Origin: an uncultured Victivallaceae bacterium
GTDB taxonomy: Bacteria; Verrucomicrobiota; Lentisphaeria; Victivallales; Victivallaceae
Assembly (NCBI GenBank): GCA_934663655.1
Contig: CAKUKT010000159.1
Span: forward strand, 1 to 6,393
Direction of reading: 5' to 3'
Length of the DNA: 6,393 nt
Positions within the stretch are counted from its first letter, which is position 1; every line of letters begins with the position of its first letter. This document shows, one piece after another, positions 5,680 through 6,393 of the stretch. The notes beneath the pieces were generated by a model. It was not told the origin of the DNA, did no database searches, and was given only the letters and a program-made list of their open reading frames with translations. Position numbers and translations under genes: made by a program.

Positions 5680-6393
5680 GCGGCAACCACCCCGATTCCT
5701 TCCGGGAACGAACCCGGCTGCTCTCCTCCCGGGGGGGACGCGACCTCGTCATCAGCGATGATGAGTTGCGGCGGCTGGTGGCGGAAACCATCGGTGCGAC
5801 CGGCGTTGGCTCCGGCAGAATGCTGCTGCTGCCTCCCGACCACACCCGGCTCAATTCGATGGCCGGCCGGATTACGGAGATTATCTGGGAGGAGTTCTCC
5901 CGGAACTGGCATATCGATATCATGCCGGCACTCGGAACCCATTCGCCGATGGGAGAACGGGAACTGGAACTGATGTTCGGGAAACGGATTCCGAAATCAC
6001 TTTTCCGGGTTCACGACTGGCGCAACGATGTGCGCGACCTCGGGGTCGCCTCAAGTGAGATGCTGCAGGAACTCTCTGCGGGCAGGCTGGATTACGAGGT
6101 GAAGATTCAGATCAACAAGCTCCTCTTTGAAGATTATGATCTCATCATCTCCATCGGCCAGGTGGTGCCGCACGAGGTGGTCGGCATGGCCAACTACACC
6201 AAGAACCTGATGGTCGGCGTCGGCGGCTCGGATATGATCAATAAATCCCACTTCCTCGGTGCGGTGACCGGGCTGGAGAATATCATGGGGCGCGCCGACA
6301 CTCCGGTGCGGCGGCTTTTCAACTACGGCGCTGACAATTTCCTCGGTGACCTGCCGATCATTCACATGCTGACGGTGATGGAGAAAAATCTCC
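5676..6393 (+). CDS. LarA-like nickel-pincer 2-hydroxyacid racemase/epimerase, 3' end cut by window
   Basis: The N-terminal 239 residues of a LarA-superfamily enzyme (DUF2088 region; the family is usually about 420 residues). These enzymes racemise or epimerise 2-hydroxy acids by hydride transfer on a nickel-pincer nucleotide (NPN) bound to a lysine. The Lactobacillus LarA residues are found in order: D55-H-T-R58 for D72/R75, H89 in ALGTHSPM for H108, H166 in VVPHEVVG for H174, K176 for the cofactor-bearing K184, and H192 for the nickel ligand H200. The spacings 166-176-192 equal 174-184-200 exactly. Between them, LarA's SGG.K and PG elements are replaced by NYTKN and VG, marking a divergent clade unlikely to be a true lactate racemase. 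ATG 5676 overlaps the HAD stop (ATGA) with no strong Shine-Dalgarno, implying translational coupling. Context with gnd and a mannonate-type SDR suggests an aldonate 2-epimerase (mannonate/gluconate); this is inference. Confidence 0.85.
   Translation, partial: MSGNHPDSFRERTRLLSSRGGRDLVISDDELRRLVAETIGATGVGSGRMLLLPPDHTRLNSMAGRITEIIWEEFSRNWHIDIMPALGTHSPMGERELELMFGKRIPKSLFRVHDWRNDVRDLGVASSEMLQELSAGRLDYEVKIQINKLLFEDYDLIISIGQVVPHEVVGMANYTKNLMVGVGGSDMINKSHFLGAVTGLENIMGRADTPVRRLFNYGADNFLGDLPIIHMLTVMEKNL

Noticed and set aside
6051..6365. Minus-strand open frame of 104 codons near the right edge
   Set aside because: It is antisense to the conserved LarA-like region with H166, K176 and H192, so it is a shadow.

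Overview
The window is a GC-rich (about 60% by eye), densely coded bacterial segment with six protein genes, two of them cut by the window edges. It has no RNA genes, insertion sequences, CRISPR arrays or phage genes that I can see. Gene content and protein style fit a heterotrophic, sugar- and sugar-acid-using anaerobe. The mixture of an SGLT-like Na+ symporter, a UxuB-type SDR and a LarA homologue would suit a gut-type Lentisphaerota/PVC bacterium, but that placement is a low-confidence guess made without any database search.

Layout. Positions 1-1428 (+): the C-terminal ~475 residues of a sodium:solute symporter of the SGLT type. A strong hairpin terminator (1445-1485) lies in the convergent gap. 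1529-2047 (-): ilvH, the regulatory small subunit of acetolactate synthase, standing alone without ilvB in view. 2048-2293: a divergent intergenic region with two good sigma-70-type promoters back to back, one for ilvH (-) and one for the next gene (+). 2294-3139 (+): an SDR closely resembling D-mannonate oxidoreductase/fructuronate reductase (UxuB/YjmF type). 3140-3316: a gap with GC-rich alternative stems and a moderate promoter. 3317-4777 (+): gnd, NADP-dependent 6-phosphogluconate dehydrogenase. 4792-5679 (+): a HAD-superfamily hydrolase of unknown substrate. 5676-6393 and beyond (+): a LarA-like nickel-pincer (NPN) 2-hydroxyacid racemase/epimerase homologue, overlapping the HAD gene by 4 bases and cut by the right edge.

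How the genes may work together. gnd, the HAD gene and the larA homologue are tightly spaced and probably one transcript; the SDR gene lies upstream on the same strand and may feed into it. The SDR would interconvert D-fructuronate and D-mannonate, and Gnd consumes 6-phospho-D-gluconate. D-mannonate and D-gluconate are C2 epimers, and C2 epimerisation of 2-hydroxy acids is LarA-family chemistry (D-gluconate 2-epimerases are known in that superfamily). The most interesting hypothesis here is therefore a LarA-type mannonate/gluconate 2-epimerase joining hexuronate catabolism to the oxidative pentose phosphate pathway, with the HAD enzyme as a sugar-acid phosphatase. That link is inference from family membership and gene order.
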